From Solicoccozyma terricola (lineage: Eukaryota > Basidiomycota > Tremellomycetes > Filobasidiales > Piskurozymaceae), in the NCBI GenBank assembly GCA_001600875.1, contig BCLD01000008.1:743123-807122 (forward strand): DNA of 64,000 nt, read 5' to 3'. The notes beneath the pieces are model-generated. The model was not told the origin of the DNA. It did no database searches and worked only from the letters and a program-made list of their open reading frames with translations. Shown here in pieces: positions 1 through 14,086 of this stretch. The position numbers and the translations under genes are program-made. The number at the start of each line of letters is the position of its first letter. Position 1 is the first letter of the stretch.

Positions 1-95
1 TCGTCTCGAAGAGTCCGCTATACCCCTTTCCCTTCCCCCTTTCTCTCTCTCTCTCTCTTCCCCCCCCCCTCGACCCCACACCCGTCGCCGCATAG

Positions 96-1784
<1,689 letters not shown>

Positions 1785-2207
1785 AGAAGCCCCCCTGGCC
1801 CCGTGCGGCCGCCTTCGGTCTCTTCAACCTGTTTTGTCTGTCATACAACCCCATTTTGTAGCTGCCGACGTTCCCAACGGTAGAAACCTATCCCTTCCTT
1901 TTGTATGCCAGTAGGGCAGAGTTTTCATTGATACAATTTTTTTCGAATGAGAGATTGATATCGAGGTCGTTGGTATTTTGAAGATTACGTCATTCGATTC
2001 GATCGAGGCGATCGCAAGCTGGTTCACTGTGATGACATCGACATCGACATGGACCCGTACGTGGATCTCACGACATATCTCTGAAGTCATCCACATCCAC
2101 CATCCACCGCCCCGCTCCGCCACCACATCCTGGCGTTCATCGCTACAACTCGCGCTCGTCTCATCGGTAGGCACTTACGAACCCATCATCAACCTCCACA
2201 TCGCAAC
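1785..2207. other. Intergenic: polyubiquitin 3' flank and promoter of the flavoprotein gene
   Basis: No gene is supported. This stretch should hold the polyubiquitin 3' UTR and, towards 2207, the 5' UTR of the next gene (context AACATGAGT at its start codon). I see no repeats or clear regulatory motif. Confidence 0.5.
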
Positions 2208-3111
2208 ATGAGTGACGACGGTATCACACACTATTCCGCTATGACCAGCGATGGGAGACCAGGATGGGTACCTATACTGGAAAAGGAAGCCAAGGAGAAT
2301 GAGGCGCAGAATAGTGGGTGTCTCTCTGTGGGGTTAGACAGTACGAGCTGCCCCATCCAGCTGATCACCACAGATACGGTCCTCTCAGCATATGCGTTCT
2401 CTACTATCGGGGAAAACAATCAACCTAAAGTCCGTTTCATCATCCATCGTGGTCTCACGTCGGCATCTTCGATTCTCCTCTCCACTACAGATGTCAGAAT
2501 GTCTAAAGCGTCTCAACTTTCAGCGGATTCATCATGCGAGATAGCTTGGTGGATTGAGAATAAAGCTGTTCAATTCCGGATTCATGGAAATGCATATATC
2601 GTTCCTAATCAAGATCATGTATCTGATGAACTTGAAAAATGCGTAAAGACGATAGCAGGGAAGGGAGATGAGATGGATTCGAATTGGTGGATATCAGAGA
2701 GGAAACGGTTGTGGAATAATTCAATGTCTGGACATTTAAGAGCGAGTTTTGCAAGACCAACCCCTGGAACTCCGTTGATTGATCACGAAGCGAAACCGAA
2801 AGACTGGCCTGATACTGTTCCAGCCGAGGGAGAGGATGTGAGTTATAATGGAGTGGGCGGGCGGTCGGTCGGGCGGGGTCCGGCGAGACTGGCCCTAACG
2901 TCGTACTACACGAATCCTAACCACTCTGCACTCCTCGTTTCATTTCCAGGACAAACAAAAGAAAGACGTCAAGAATGCGTTATCTCATTTTGCTCTCCTA
3001 GCCATCGTACCGACCTCCGTCGAGTACCTCGAGCTCAAAGCTGTTCCCAATAGACGAAACGTTTGGACAAAGAGTGGCGATGAATGGAAGATTGTACAGG
3101 TTGTTCCTTGA
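2208..3111 (+). CDS. Pyridoxamine-5'-phosphate-oxidase-like FMN-binding protein (Pyridox_oxase_2 type)
   Basis: Two exons, 2208-2837 and 2950-3111, give 263 residues. The layout resembles the Alr4036/Pyridox_oxase_2 family (Pfam PF12766). The N-terminal part has a split-barrel pattern (PKVRFIIHRGL, then SSCEIAWWIENKAVQFRIHG). A central WWISERKRLWNNS follows. The C-terminal exon carries FALLAIVPTSVEYLELK, a VPNRRNVWTK stretch and a final W..VQVVP, which is the usual end of this family. Members are thought to bind FMN and act as small flavin oxidoreductases; the substrate is unknown. No signal peptide or membrane segment is seen, so it is probably cytosolic. The intron at 2838-2949 has a GTGAGT donor and a CAG acceptor. 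The family call is from pattern only; the fold is more certain than the reaction. Confidence 0.75.
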
Positions 3112-3298
3112 GCGAGGACGGTGTGGTTTGAGCGAAGATGTAGGAGTGTAAGAGGGGTACTTGTAGGTTGCTTGATGCGTCTGTGAAGAGTATGCCATGG
3201 CCCTTACAAACGACGAAGCTGTTTGGTTTTGGCGCTGATCCAGAGGTGGCCCATAAATCCGAATTGTCAACATTCGGCCTCTTCCTCCCTACGGATTC

Positions 3299-4086
3299 AT
3301 ATTTCCACCTTCCCCTCGTCCATTTTCAAGATCTTTACTAGTTCTCCCTCCAGACTCAGAAGCGCTTTGGCGGTATACGGATCACTCATAGCTGATGATC
3401 CACTTCCAGTAAAATCAGACGGAAGGTCAAGGGAGAGAAATATTTGTTGATTGAATCGTCGTGCTTTTAAAACGGTTGGGTTGTGGGGGGTACGATCGTG
3501 AAAAGTCAGGCTCCCCCCCGACGATTTAACGCTGGAATATAACAACCCCCTCGCCCACCTAGTCTCTGAGCTATATTCAACGCCCGTTGATTCGTTGCAG
3601 GTCCTCCTGTAGTAGACGAGGATGAAGCTAGTAAAGATGCACCTGCAACTGGAGCGGATTGCTAAAGGAAAACCCGGGTTTGGTGGATGGGTGGGTGTTT
3701 AGGGATCAGCACAATATACTCAACTGAATCCTGGAGCCGTTCAAGTATCAAACACGAACCAATTTGCTTGGCATTGCACATGCCCAATCTGAACCTAGAC
3801 GACGACTTGTAGGTTGACCATCACGATCTGATGTACCGACCCAGATCATGCGACTGTAGACTTGCTGCTTGGAAGGATTGTTCGATGACGGTGAGGATGT
3901 TGTAGTGAGCTGGACTAGGAAGTTGTGTGATGAGAGTTGTTGTGTGGGGGATTGTATGTGATAGCTTGTGGATGCGATGCTGGATACCTGCATGATGAGT
4001 GGGTGGTGGACTTGCTGATGTGCTAGATGATGGATTCGTTTGACCTGACCCGTCCGTCCCTCCGACGCGCTGCACGACTTGAACCA
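3299..4086 (-). CDS. Possible multi-exon gene of unknown function
   Basis: Weak candidate. Reading down from an ATG at 4086, an open segment gives a Ser/Thr/Pro-rich start followed by a region rich in His, Thr and Leu (including TTTLITQLPSPAHYNI). A CTGAT branch-like site, then a TTTAG acceptor near 3662, leads into an Ala/Ser-rich stretch (GASLLASSSSTTGG, NQRALNIAQRL). A last open stretch ends KALLSLEGELVKILK, then a short tail and stop at 3299. I could not join these pieces into one unambiguous reading frame and recognise no domain. The alternative is that this is non-coding space between the flavoprotein gene and HYM1. Confidence 0.25.
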
Positions 4087-4372
4087 TGAATGGCGGGGAC
4101 ACACTCACATACACCATCCTTTTGCAACAGGAGTGGTCATCGTCACACCCGTACATCACCCTCCTCACACACACGGGGGGCTCCTCCTACATCACCCACC
4201 GCCCAGCAACCATCCACCTTTACAACACGGACAAGCTGCACGCTGATTATTCAGTCCATCAACCCCCGCGTCTCTCTCTTTCCTTCGCATGAGATATTAG
4301 ACCGAGCAGCCCTTCGTCGATAGACGACATCTAAAGCCAGCTCCTACCATCCATCCAAATCTCCCCTCCACC

Positions 4373-6216
4373 ATGAACTTCTTCTCATCAAAGCCAAAAA
4401 CCAAGACCGTAGCGGATGTAGTGAGAGGTTTCCGTGATTGTGCGATCAAACTGGAAAGTAATGGTGTGACTACATCGGAGGGAAAGAAGCGGGTGAGGTG
4501 GTATCCCGAGTGGGAATTCCATCCAAGGGGATCTGATTGAGCTGATTCGCATTCTTTTTTCTTTTCTTTTCTTGTCGTATCAGCTGAACGATGAACTCGC
4601 CAAGAGTCTCTCTCAGATGAAGGCAGTTCTCAATGGTGATGGTGGTAAGTCAGCGGATTCCATCAATTGATTGAGCATCAGAACCCCCATCATAATCCGT
4701 TTTTTTTTCTCCAAACCATCCCCGCAATCTCCCCAAATTCCAGACGGTGAACCATCTCCAGAGTCTATATCCCAATTAGCCAGCGAGGTATACGCTCAAG
4801 ATGTACTTCGATTGATGATCGTCAGTTTGGACCGTATGGATTTCGATGTGAGAGGCGTTCCCGTTGCACCCTTGTCAGATGAAGGATAAATAACATTTTG
4901 CACTTCTTCAAAAAAAAAAACCCCCCAATTTGTATATACGGATTCTTCTCTAGGCAAAGAAAGACGTTCAACAAATATTTAGTCTTTTATTACGTCGGAA
5001 AATCGGAGATAGATTCCCTACTGCGGAATATCTTAAACGGAATCCCCAAGTCATTTTTCTCGTTCTATCCGGGTGAGTTGGGGGGGAAGAGAGAGGGGGG
5101 GGGGGGGGGGGACGAGTGTTGGATAAGATACTGATTTCATGGGTACGGGTAGATACGGGAATGAGGATATTGCTATGAATTGCGGAGCGATACTCAAGGA
5201 GACGTTACGACATGAGAGTTTGGCGAGAATATTGTTATATTCCGATGAGTGAGTTAGGGGGTTTTGATATTTTCTTTTTCCTTCATGTTGTTGCGTCGTA
5301 TGCTTATTGGGGTTGGGGGGAAACGGTTACGGATAGATTTTACCTCTTCCCGGCTTACATTGAGAATACGACGTTTGGAACGTCTTGTGATGCGTTTGGT
5401 AACATGAAGGTACGGAACAGTCCAGTATGTCTATATACACCAGGTTCGTAGCTGACGATAATTGCGTGTCCTCCACAGGAGACACTTACGCGGCACAAAC
5501 CGATGGTAGCCGCTTACCTCGAAGCCAACTACGATCGGGTGCGTATATTATCTCAGAACTTTTCCCCGGCTCGTTACCTCTTTCTCTGAAAATTTGTCCC
5601 TTATTATCAGTTCTTCACCACCTACCAATCTCTCATCCTTTCTGCAAACTACGTTACAAGACGTCAATCCCTTAAATTACTCGGCGAGATTTTATTGGAT
5701 CGTGCGAATTTTAATATCATGACGAGGTATATCGGGAGTAAGGAGAATTTACAGATTATTATGAATACGCTTAGGGATAAGAGTAAGAATATACAGTACG
5801 AAGCGTTTCATGTGTTCAAGGTGAGACAGGAGCAGGATCGAACGAACAGCGGTGGGGTAGCAGAACTGAAATTCGAGGTCCGGGTCTTTTTCATCCGCAT
5901 CTGCTAGGTCTTTGTTGCCAACCCCAACAAACCTCCATCCATCTCTATGATCCTGAAGAAGAACAAGGATCGACTTTTGGTGTTCTTACGTGATTTCCAC
6001 AACGATCGAGATGGTGAGTTGTGGGATTTGGGTTATGCGACGTGGGATCTTGCATTGATGGAGAATATTGTGACCAAAAAAAAATAGACGAGCAATTCAA
6101 CGACGAGAAGACGTATCTGATCCAGCAGAGTGAGTTGAAAAGGGGTTCGTTTGAGCAGTAGACCTTGTTTTGACCCGAATGACTTGCCTTTCTTTTTCCA
6201 AGTTGAAATGCTTTAG
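4373..6216 (+). CDS. HYM1: Mo25/Cab39-family scaffold protein (Hym1)
   Basis: Eleven exons (4373-4492, 4584-4644, 4744-4847, 4954-5072, 5153-5248, 5337-5409, 5479-5538, 5611-5820, 5908-6013, 6088-6129, 6203-6216) sum to 1005 nt, or 334 residues, the normal size for Mo25. Family signatures run throughout: an N-terminal start like [18 protein letters not shown], then [71 protein letters not shown] and [20 protein letters not shown]. Mo25 is an armadillo-like helical protein that binds and activates STE20/GCK-type kinases; in fungi Hym1 belongs to the RAM/MOR network controlling Cbk1/Orb6 kinases, polarity and cell separation. The last exon is only 14 nt. Introns include a run of about 15 G near 5097-5111. 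Kinase partners are not in the window. Confidence 0.95.
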
Positions 6217-6455
6217 GACCACGACTTGCGAGAATAGATGATCCCCCCCCCCCCCCCCCCCGCCCTTTTACTGACACGACCACTAGTACGACTCGCCTTG
6301 TTCCGTTTCCATCCACCATGTCTTCCGATACGACCTGCTTTGTGTAGACCCGCTTGTATATATTTCTACACGTGACTCGATTGCACCTCCACCTCGTGGT
6401 GCCTGGATTGGACAACTTCCCACAGACCATATTCCCCATCTCTTCACACAATACC

Positions 6456-7932
6456 ATGGCTATCCGCTCAATCGTCGTCGTCGGTGCAGGAGTAATCGGA
6501 ACATCCACCGCATACTACCTCTCCACATCAAAGGCGGGTGGAGAAGATACCACGGTGACACTCGTGGAAGCGACAGATGTAGCTTCGGCGGCTAGTGGAA
6601 AATCTGGCGGTTTCTTAGCTCTGGATTGGCATGGACAAGCAACAGCGAGTGCGTGTCTTGGAACACGGATTGCAATCATGTTCTGTCCCTCAAAGCTAAC
6701 TGCCCTATGGTAGGCCTCTCTGCTCTGAGTTATGGTCTTCATGCCAAGCTCGCACAGGAACACGGTGGTGATAGTTGGGGATATCGACAAGTAGATACCC
6801 TGGTAAGCATCTGGATCGACGAACAGATGAAAATACGTGCCTTCTAAGAAGCCATCCCCGGATAACTAGTCTGTGACGACTGACGCCACTAGTAAAGCCA
6901 AAAAGGCGTCCCATGTAGCTGTACCTTGGCTACCAGAAGGTACAGTTCAAGCGTCGAGGTCCCTGGGTACGACCAAGACAACAGCTCAGGTGAGTAGCTA
7001 TCAGCCTACGGGTCGAAAACAGTAGTCAGAGAATCCCATGACTTGTAACCCATCCAGGTCCATCCAGGCCTATTCACGAAGAAACTCCACTCCCTCTTCT
7101 TACAACAACCACGAACGACGTTCCGAATCGCATCAGCCATCGGACTCACGCTGACAGCCACCAAATCGGTACAGTCCCTGAGGGTAAGAACAAAATCCGG
7201 AGAAGAGGAAGACATACCAGCAGACGTGGTAGTAATAGCTGCTGGACCGTGGACCGGTAAAGTCGTGGATGACCTGTTGGGAACCTCAGCAGGACGTGGA
7301 CTTGGCGTTACGGGTAGTCGAGCGCATTCTATCGTTCTGAAAACGGAACAACCGTTGACTGCTCATGCGCTGTTCACGGATATGACGTTGGCTGATGGAT
7401 CGACTGGTGAGCCGGAGGTGTATGCGAGACCTGATGGTGAGTTGGGCGGGATGGTGGAATTGAAGAGGCCTTGATGATATCACCAGCTGATCTCGAATTC
7501 ATTTGTCGATGACTATCGTAGGTACCACCTACATGTGAATCAACTACTCCATCGCAATAAAACCTCACGGTACCTTCACTAACATTCCCTTTGAATCGCA
7601 GTTGCGGAACATCCGACGACGAGCCACTCCCCGCAACATCTTCCTCCGTCTTTCCCTCTCCACTGGCCATCTCCACCCTCCGAGCACAAGCGAACGCCCT
7701 TACTCCCCTGTTCGCCACCGCTACAACCATCGCCGAACAAGCATGTTACCTGCCCATCCCCGATCGTGGACGGCCTCTTATAGGCAAAGTTCGAAGTGTA
7801 GATGGGGTGTACATTGGGAGTGGACATTCATGTTGGGGTATCACACAGGGTCCAGGGACGGGAAAAGTCCTGTCTGAGATGATATTAGAAGGGAAAGCGA
7901 GGAGTGCGGATGTTTCTAGGTTGTTGCCGTGA
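6456..7932 (+). CDS. FAD-dependent oxidoreductase, DAO superfamily (Tda3-like)
   Basis: Six exons (6456-6648, 6714-6802, 6870-6989, 7058-7436, 7522-7534, 7602-7932) give 374 residues. The N-terminus is a Rossmann FAD-binding motif, VVVGAGVIGTSTAYYL, ending in an acidic residue (LVEA). It is followed by SGKSGGFLALDWH, like the yeast Tda3 group of DAO-domain proteins. A mid-protein VVIAAGPWTGKVV is the usual second flavin contact. The C-terminal GVYIGSGHSCWGITQGPGTGKVL is the conserved FAD-closing motif. The enzyme probably oxidises an amino acid or amine with FAD; the substrate is not deducible. The exon at 7522-7534 is a 13-nt microexon, needed to keep the frame (ATYIC, then GTSDDEPLP). CACGTG lies at 6369-6374, about 85 bp upstream of the start. 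The family is sure; equivalence to Tda3 is an inference. Confidence 0.88.
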
Positions 7933-8629
7933 TGGTATCGAGGTGAAGATTTGTTCACTGCCCAGCTGTGGGAGTTCAGATGTAATACACGATTGATATC
8001 AGACTTCAAATAAACAACAGCTTCGTGGCCACAACCCGAGGTCGCATGTGGCGAAGGACTTGTTCAATGTGGTTTGCAAGTTCTAACTTGCCAATGACCA
8101 GGCTACTACACTTGTGGCAGTCACAGGATTCAATGTGCTGGATCTTCCGACCCTTCACTTGAGACGGGTAAGCTGGGAACGGAACGAGGGCTGATCATGC
8201 GAAAGGAGGGGACAAACGAAAGGGATGTTGATAGTCAGGATTCAACTTTCGTTCTGTTAGCTCCCGTAACAGATGGCAGTGAGGATAACTGGCAATGGAA
8301 TAATGATATTATGGACATTCCTCCCAAACTTCTGAGCTTGTTTTTGACCACTGGCAAGCCTTTGGAACACATATGTTGTCTTGCTACTATTTGTGCACAT
8401 TGGTTGGTACAAGCTTGGAAGGGAAGCCTGCACATGTGGTGCGTAAAGTGGACAACAAATGTCGTCCTGGGCAAGGGACACCATAGTCTAGCAGTGTGCC
8501 ACCTTGTGACGCCGAACTCTCACACGAGGGCAAACCAGGATGGAGAGACTGAAAGATGGTCTACCGCATAGATTGTGATTAAAATAGGTTATACATTACA
8601 TAACGATGTATTTGATAGAACTTGATACT
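7933..8629. other. Intergenic region between convergent genes
   Basis: 3' flanks of the FAD oxidoreductase (plus) and the Pab2-like gene (minus). Short open stretches exist on both strands, but none has recognisable content or a splice structure. Nothing else is seen. Confidence 0.5.
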
Positions 8630-9687
8630 TCAATGACCTCTCCCACGACCCCTATACCAGAAGGAACTCCACAAAAAATCAGCTATCCACTCCACTATCC
8701 CAGAAACGCCAAACGCCGCTGATCACCCACCTTCCTCTCGCCCTATACGGCGAATATCCACCACCTCTGGGTACATAACCGCCTCTGTACCCGCCTCTAC
8801 CTCTTCCTCTCCCTCTTGCGTTAAATCCAGGTTTATTCGTTCGTTTAGCAGTTACTTGCAGTACTCGACCACGGAACATGGATTCATTGAGCACAAGTGC
8901 GTTTTTGACGAGATCTGGGGATGAGAATTCGACGTATGCGTAGCTGTAGGTTTCAGTGAGGGTGAGATGTCAGTTCTGCAGGTGGATTAGAGGAAGGAAG
9001 GGAAAGGGTAGGTACCCTTTTGGATGACCGGTGAATTTGTCGCAGAGGATGGTGACGCGATTGATTGTACCACATGCTTGGAAATGTTTTTGAATCTCTT
9101 CAGGAGTAGCTCCGTAGTCGACCTGTGGTTATAAGCGTATCGGTGGATTAAGAAGGGGAGTTACATACAAGAGGAAAAGTGGAAAGGGAAAGGATGCAGA
9201 GGTTTAGTTACTTCAGCTGACACTTCTTCAAACCCTGAGTGAAAGTGAGTCAACCCACATTCCCGATATAAATCGACCTTGAATCAACTTCCTCCCTCTC
9301 TTCTTCCGTCACTGGAGCCTGTCCATCTCCATTAACAGTCTCAACTACATCTCCTTCCGCTCCATCTTTGGATTGCGAGGTAGTTGGTTCTGTCGGGGAA
9401 GATGGTTCGAGTTGTCCTGACAGAGCGGCTTGGAGCTGGGGATTGTTTATCAGATAAAGTCAATGGAAGGAGCAAACGGACTGCAAATCCTTTACTCACT
9501 TGTTGTGCATTCTTCTCCATCTCTGCTTGTTTTGCCTTGAGAGCTTGAAGTTCCTACTCGGACGAACAAACAGTTGGGAAATAATAAGCGAGATTGCGCA
9601 GGAAATTGACGAATGAAGTACACTGACGGCTTCATCGTCATCATCATCGTCTTCAAAGTCTACCTGCATGTCCTTTGCGTCAGGCAT
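8630..9687 (-). CDS. PAB2: PABPN1/Pab2-type RRM protein (nuclear poly(A)-binding)
   Basis: The start is the ATG at 9687 (first exon 9628-9687, an acidic run [18 protein letters not shown]). Next comes a short coiled-coil-like stretch ([18 protein letters not shown]), then an acidic linker. A single RRM follows: RNP2 is SIYIGNVDYG, followed by [21 protein letters not shown], and RNP1 is GYAYVEFSS. After that is [19 protein letters not shown] and an RGG/RGR-rich tail with a last exon ending RGRGH. Coiled coil, RRM and arginine-rich tail in this order are typical of human PABPN1 and fission-yeast Pab2. These bind poly(A) in the nucleus, set tail length and feed the exosome; the tail is usually arginine-methylated. 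The gene diverges from MAK21 across 267 bp with CACGTG at 9786 and 9861. Small RRM proteins such as Sgn1 are the main alternative. Confidence 0.88.
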
Positions 9688-9954
9688 GATGGTGATGGTA
9701 TAGATGTGGAATGAACGAGGGAAACAAGGACGGTGAGGAGTGACAGTCCTGGCCAGCCAGTAATTGAGTTGACAGGGAGGGCGGTCACGTGGACAAACGG
9801 ACATCACGGACATCAACACAACTCGGGTGGACGATGTCCGCTTCCCCTTCCCCAGATCATCACGTGAAACCGTCAGGATATCAAGATTTCCGATTAACCT
9901 GCATTCAATCCCTGCCCACCAAGCCCTTCCCCTCGTTTCATCCATCTTGCAACG
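9688..9954. promoter_or_regulatory. Divergent promoter, PAB2-like / MAK21
   Basis: 267 bp between two start codons pointing apart. It holds two CACGTG boxes, at 9786-9791 (GTCACGTGG) and 9861-9866 (ATCACGTGA). These match the core bound by bHLH factors such as Cbf1/USF; binding here is an inference. Confidence 0.55.
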
Positions 9955-12900
9955 ATGGGTAAAGGTACAAAAGATCCTCGCAAACCATCTGCTCAGTACC
10001 TAGCTTCGAACCCTGGTTCAACCTCTCAAATCCCCTCGAAAGCAACCAAGGCGGTCCCCAACAAGGATACCAACCACGAGAAAGCGACAGGAGAAGATGT
10101 CTTGAGAAAGGTAATTAGGGAATTGGGTGGAGATGATGAAGATTATGAGCTCGTGAAAGGGGTGGATGATGATGCTGAGATGGACGATGGAGAGGTAGAA
10201 GTAGTAGCCGAGGTCAAGAAAGGCAAATCAGAGAAAGTGAGTGTTTTGGATTGTTGGTGTTTGTTCGGTAATGGATTGGTGTTGATGTATGCTTTTGTTT
10301 CGGTGCCTACTAGGAGTTGAAGGGGGAGTTGATGCAGTTTCTGAAGGGCTTGGACTTTGAAAGTGTTGCGACGGATGCTGGCGTTGAAGAGGATGATGAG
10401 GAGGACGAGGAAGATGAAGAGGAAGACGAGGAAGATGAAGATGAGGAGGATGAAGAAGGCGAACAGGAGGACTCAGAGGAAGAATCCGAAGAAGAGTCCG
10501 AAGAGGAGTCCGCAGAAGATGTCAAACCAGCCCCAACCAAGCCAACGACAGTCAAACCCGCTCCGATCATCGAATCAACCAAACCCGAAGTTCCAGAATA
10601 CAAGATGAAATCAGGTCTTCAAGTGAACCCAGATTCCCGTATTGATGTAAGTCGCTCTCCACCTGCAGACAGCACTCCATCCTAACACCAGAACCCAACG
10701 TCCACAGAACATACCACAGACTCCTATATGGTACCATATCCCCCTCCCTTCGATCCCAGAAACCACAATGAACCCCCTCCCCCCGCACAAAATCGCCGCC
10801 CTTCAATCCCGCGCAACAACTCTCCTCACTTCCGTATCGACCTCCAAAATCACTGGTAAATCCACATCAGACACCGCGTTCTTGTCCCAGATCTTATCAG
10901 ATGGTACACATCAAGATAAACTTTCGGCTTTGATTTTGTTGGTTAGGGAGTCACCGGTGCATAGGATGGCGGAGTTGGAGAGGTTGAGAAGTATGGCCGG
11001 GTGGTCGGAGGGTGGAGTTAAGGGAGGTGGTGGAAGAGAAGAGAAGGTAGCGGTGATGCGGGGGTTGGCGGATTGGTGGATTGGTGGCGGAGGCAAGGAG
11101 CAAGGGAAACTTAGGTGGGTGCTGGATGTTCTTTTGGAATGCAAGTTGGGATGACGCAAATTAATGAACGACGTGGTTCCAAACAGGTACTTTGCAGATC
11201 AACCTCTTTTGGCTCATCCAGCTATCACCGATCGACATCTGGTAATGTTTGCATTCGAAGATTGGTTGAAGAAGTGGTACTTTACCATACTGCAGGTATT
11301 GGAGGTGGGTATCGCTTTGTCCTAAGCATACATGCACTACATACTGATCGATCTCGCCCCGCTCTGCAGAGTTACCTCCATGATACTCTACCTTTCGTTC
11401 GAACGCAAGCACTTATGATCACATTCAAGCTCCTCGCTGGTAATGCAGAGCAAGAGCAGAATTTGCTACGATTGGGTGTAAACAAGCTTGTAAGTTCTGG
11501 CGAAAACGTAGGACCTTTCCGGCTTCTAACCGAGAACATCGTATGACCTTCCAGGGTGATACCGACAAATCCGTCGCTTCAAAAGCATCACATCACGTCC
11601 TCGTCCTTCTACAAACGCATCCCGCTATGAAAGCTGTGATTGTCCGGGAAGTCGCTTCGTTAGTCCTCAAAGCACCCACTGTTGCTCCAATTGATCACAA
11701 GCGGAGGGGCGGTGATGGCGATAAGAAAGGAAAAGGCAAGGGAAAAGCGGTACCGCACGCCAATGAAGCTGGAGCGAACCACGGGCGGTACTACGGATTG
11801 ATCACCCTCAATCAAGTCACGTTGACTATCAGAGATCGGGACGTCGCTGCTCGGCTCGTCGAGGTCTACTTTGAGATCTTTAGAGAATTGCTTGATACCG
11901 ATATGGACCCCCCAGCGCCTACAGACCCGGAGGAAGCTGATCAGCAGAACCTGGAGAAGATTACGGGAAAAGTCAGCAAGTGGCAAGGTCGTCGCAAGGG
12001 AACCAAGTTCACAAAGGGCAAGGGTCAACAACACGAGGAGGAGATTGAGCAGGGTGATTCGAAGATGATTTCGGCCGTGTTGACGGGTGTTAATAGGGCG
12101 ATGCCGTTCGCCAAGCTAGATGATACGATGTGGGTCAAACTCGGGTGATAGGCAGCGGCAGCGTCGACTGACTGACGTTTTACAAATCGTCCTCAGCTTC
12201 ACCAAGCACGCTGAAACGTTGTTCCGAATCACCCACGTCGGGACCTTTAACACCTCGATCCGGGCACTCATGCTCATCCATCAGGTGGCATCCGCCAAGG
12301 AAGTGAGCTGCCCATTTACATGCTTCAATTTGTGCCTCTCACTGACATATCCTCGAATCCAGGCCGTCTCCGACCGCTTCTACCGCACTCTTTATCAATC
12401 GATGTTGGACCCTCGGCTGACTGATTCTTCCAAGCAAGCCATGTATCTCAACCTGTTGTTCAAGGCTATCAAAGCCGATACCAGTCTGGGTCGTGTGATG
12501 GCATTCGTCAAGCGGTTATTGCAAGTCATGACTTTGCATCAACCGCCATTCATCTGTGGTGCAATGTATCTACTTGGAGAGGTTAGTGCTACTCATGACA
12601 ACGGCATCTGCCAATAGGCTAACCGGCTGATCTACCGCACGAACAGCTTTTCAGCAACACCGCGGGTCTCCGCACCCTTCTCAACGAGCCAGAGGATAAC
12701 GGCGTTGAACACTTCAAGGACGCCGAGGACGGTGATCGCACGATGGAGGACGCTGAGAAGCCCGTCGCCAAGCCCGCAAACTCTGTTGAATATGACGGGC
12801 GGAAGCGAGATCCCCAGCATGCAAACGCACAGGGAAGTTGTCTTTGGGAGCTTGTGAGTTCCTTCGGGAGTTCTTCCTGAATTCTCAAGGGTTGATCCTG

Positions 12901-14086
12901 ACCTATGCGTTACGACAGATCCCATTCCTGTCACACTATCATCCTTCCGTTTCCCTTCAAGCAACTGAACTTCTCTCCCTCAACCTCCCAATCTCCGGAT
13001 CATCTGACATTTCCCAGAACACTCTCATCTCATTTCTCGATCGATTCGTCTACCGTAACCCGAAGAAACACGCAATGGCCAAGGGAGCATCCATTATGCA
13101 ACCTGCTGCTGTGTCGAATGGGGCGGGATTGACTATCGTCAAGCATAGAGGTCCACGGGTTGGTGGTGATGATGCTGTCGGTGCTGGGTATGTCAACGAC
13201 GAGAAGTTCTGGAATAAAAAGGTTCAGGATGTCCCTGCGGACCAAGTAAGTTGATGCAGCGCTAGCGGCGATGTGGTGCCTCCTAACATGTTGTACATTA
13301 CCCAGCTATTCTTCCACAAATACTTCAACCTCAAAATCGACAAACAAAAGGCGGTGGAAGCGCAAGCCGCTAAACGGAAGAAGGGCAAGAAGGGAGACTC
13401 GGAAATTGGTCTCAGTGATGATGACATGGACGAAGAAGACTTCAACAGCGCTGATGAAGCTGGTTCGTCGACCGGCGCCAAGAGCAAGTCGAAGAAGCAG
13501 GTGGAGGAGGATGAGGAAAGTGATCCGGAGGAGGCAGAGATTTGGAAGGTGAGTGGTGGTGTAACGCATTTCCGTTGTCGGCTCAGTCGCTAATGTTCGA
13601 ACCAATCTAGGCGATGCAAAATTCCATGCCTCAGACTTTCGATGAGGATGATGATCTGTTGGAGGATAGTGGCTCAGACGACATGGAGGAGGGTGATGAT
13701 GGCGAGGATCTCGAGTTCAGCGATGAGGATGACGAAGACGGCAAAATCAGTGATGGTGAGTGCTTGCGGGCATTTGGAGTCTTCGCGCGGTCCTTGATTC
13801 TTTTCTTGTTTCATCCTCTTTAGATGACTCCGACGACGACGACAACTTCCCAATGGAAGAAGATTCCGATGACCTCCTGTCCGTCGATGAAATGCCTGAC
13901 ATCCCACTTGGCACCGGCGAAGACGAGGACGAGGATGTGCCATCCGAGGACGAAGAAACAAGTCGGAAGCGCAAGAGGCGAGATGATCAGAAGGACAAGA
14001 GGAAGAAGAGGAAGGCATTGCCATTGTTGGCGAGTGCTGAGGATTATGCTGCTCTCATCGACGCTGCCGACGAGGAGAATTTGTAG
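9955..14086 (+). CDS. MAK21: Ribosome-biogenesis factor Mak21/Noc1 (CBF/Mak21 family)
   Basis: Thirteen exons (9955-10236, 10314-10646, 10693-11114, 11187-11304, 11370-11489, 11555-12129, 12197-12302, 12363-12581, 12647-12853, 12919-13245, 13306-13548, 13611-13755, 13824-14086) sum to 1119 residues, close to yeast Mak21 (1025) and human CEBPZ. Recognisable pieces are a long Glu/Asp repeat at about residues 110-170, [36 protein letters not shown], and a CBF domain from [13 protein letters not shown] through [36 protein letters not shown] and [15 protein letters not shown]. An acidic C-terminus ends in [18 protein letters not shown]. Mak21/Noc1 works with Noc2 on early 60S pre-ribosomes in the nucleolus. 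The third exon uses the acceptor at 10692; the acceptor at 10708 would run into a stop. The acidic stretch is encoded by a GAGGAN-rich microsatellite that could vary in length. Confidence 0.95.

Noticed and set aside
8197..8571. 124-codon open frame on the plus strand
   Set aside because: No recognisable domain, no splice structure, lies between two convergent 3' ends.
10310..10603. Ser-rich antisense open frame
   Set aside because: Mirror of the Glu/Asp repeat of MAK21.
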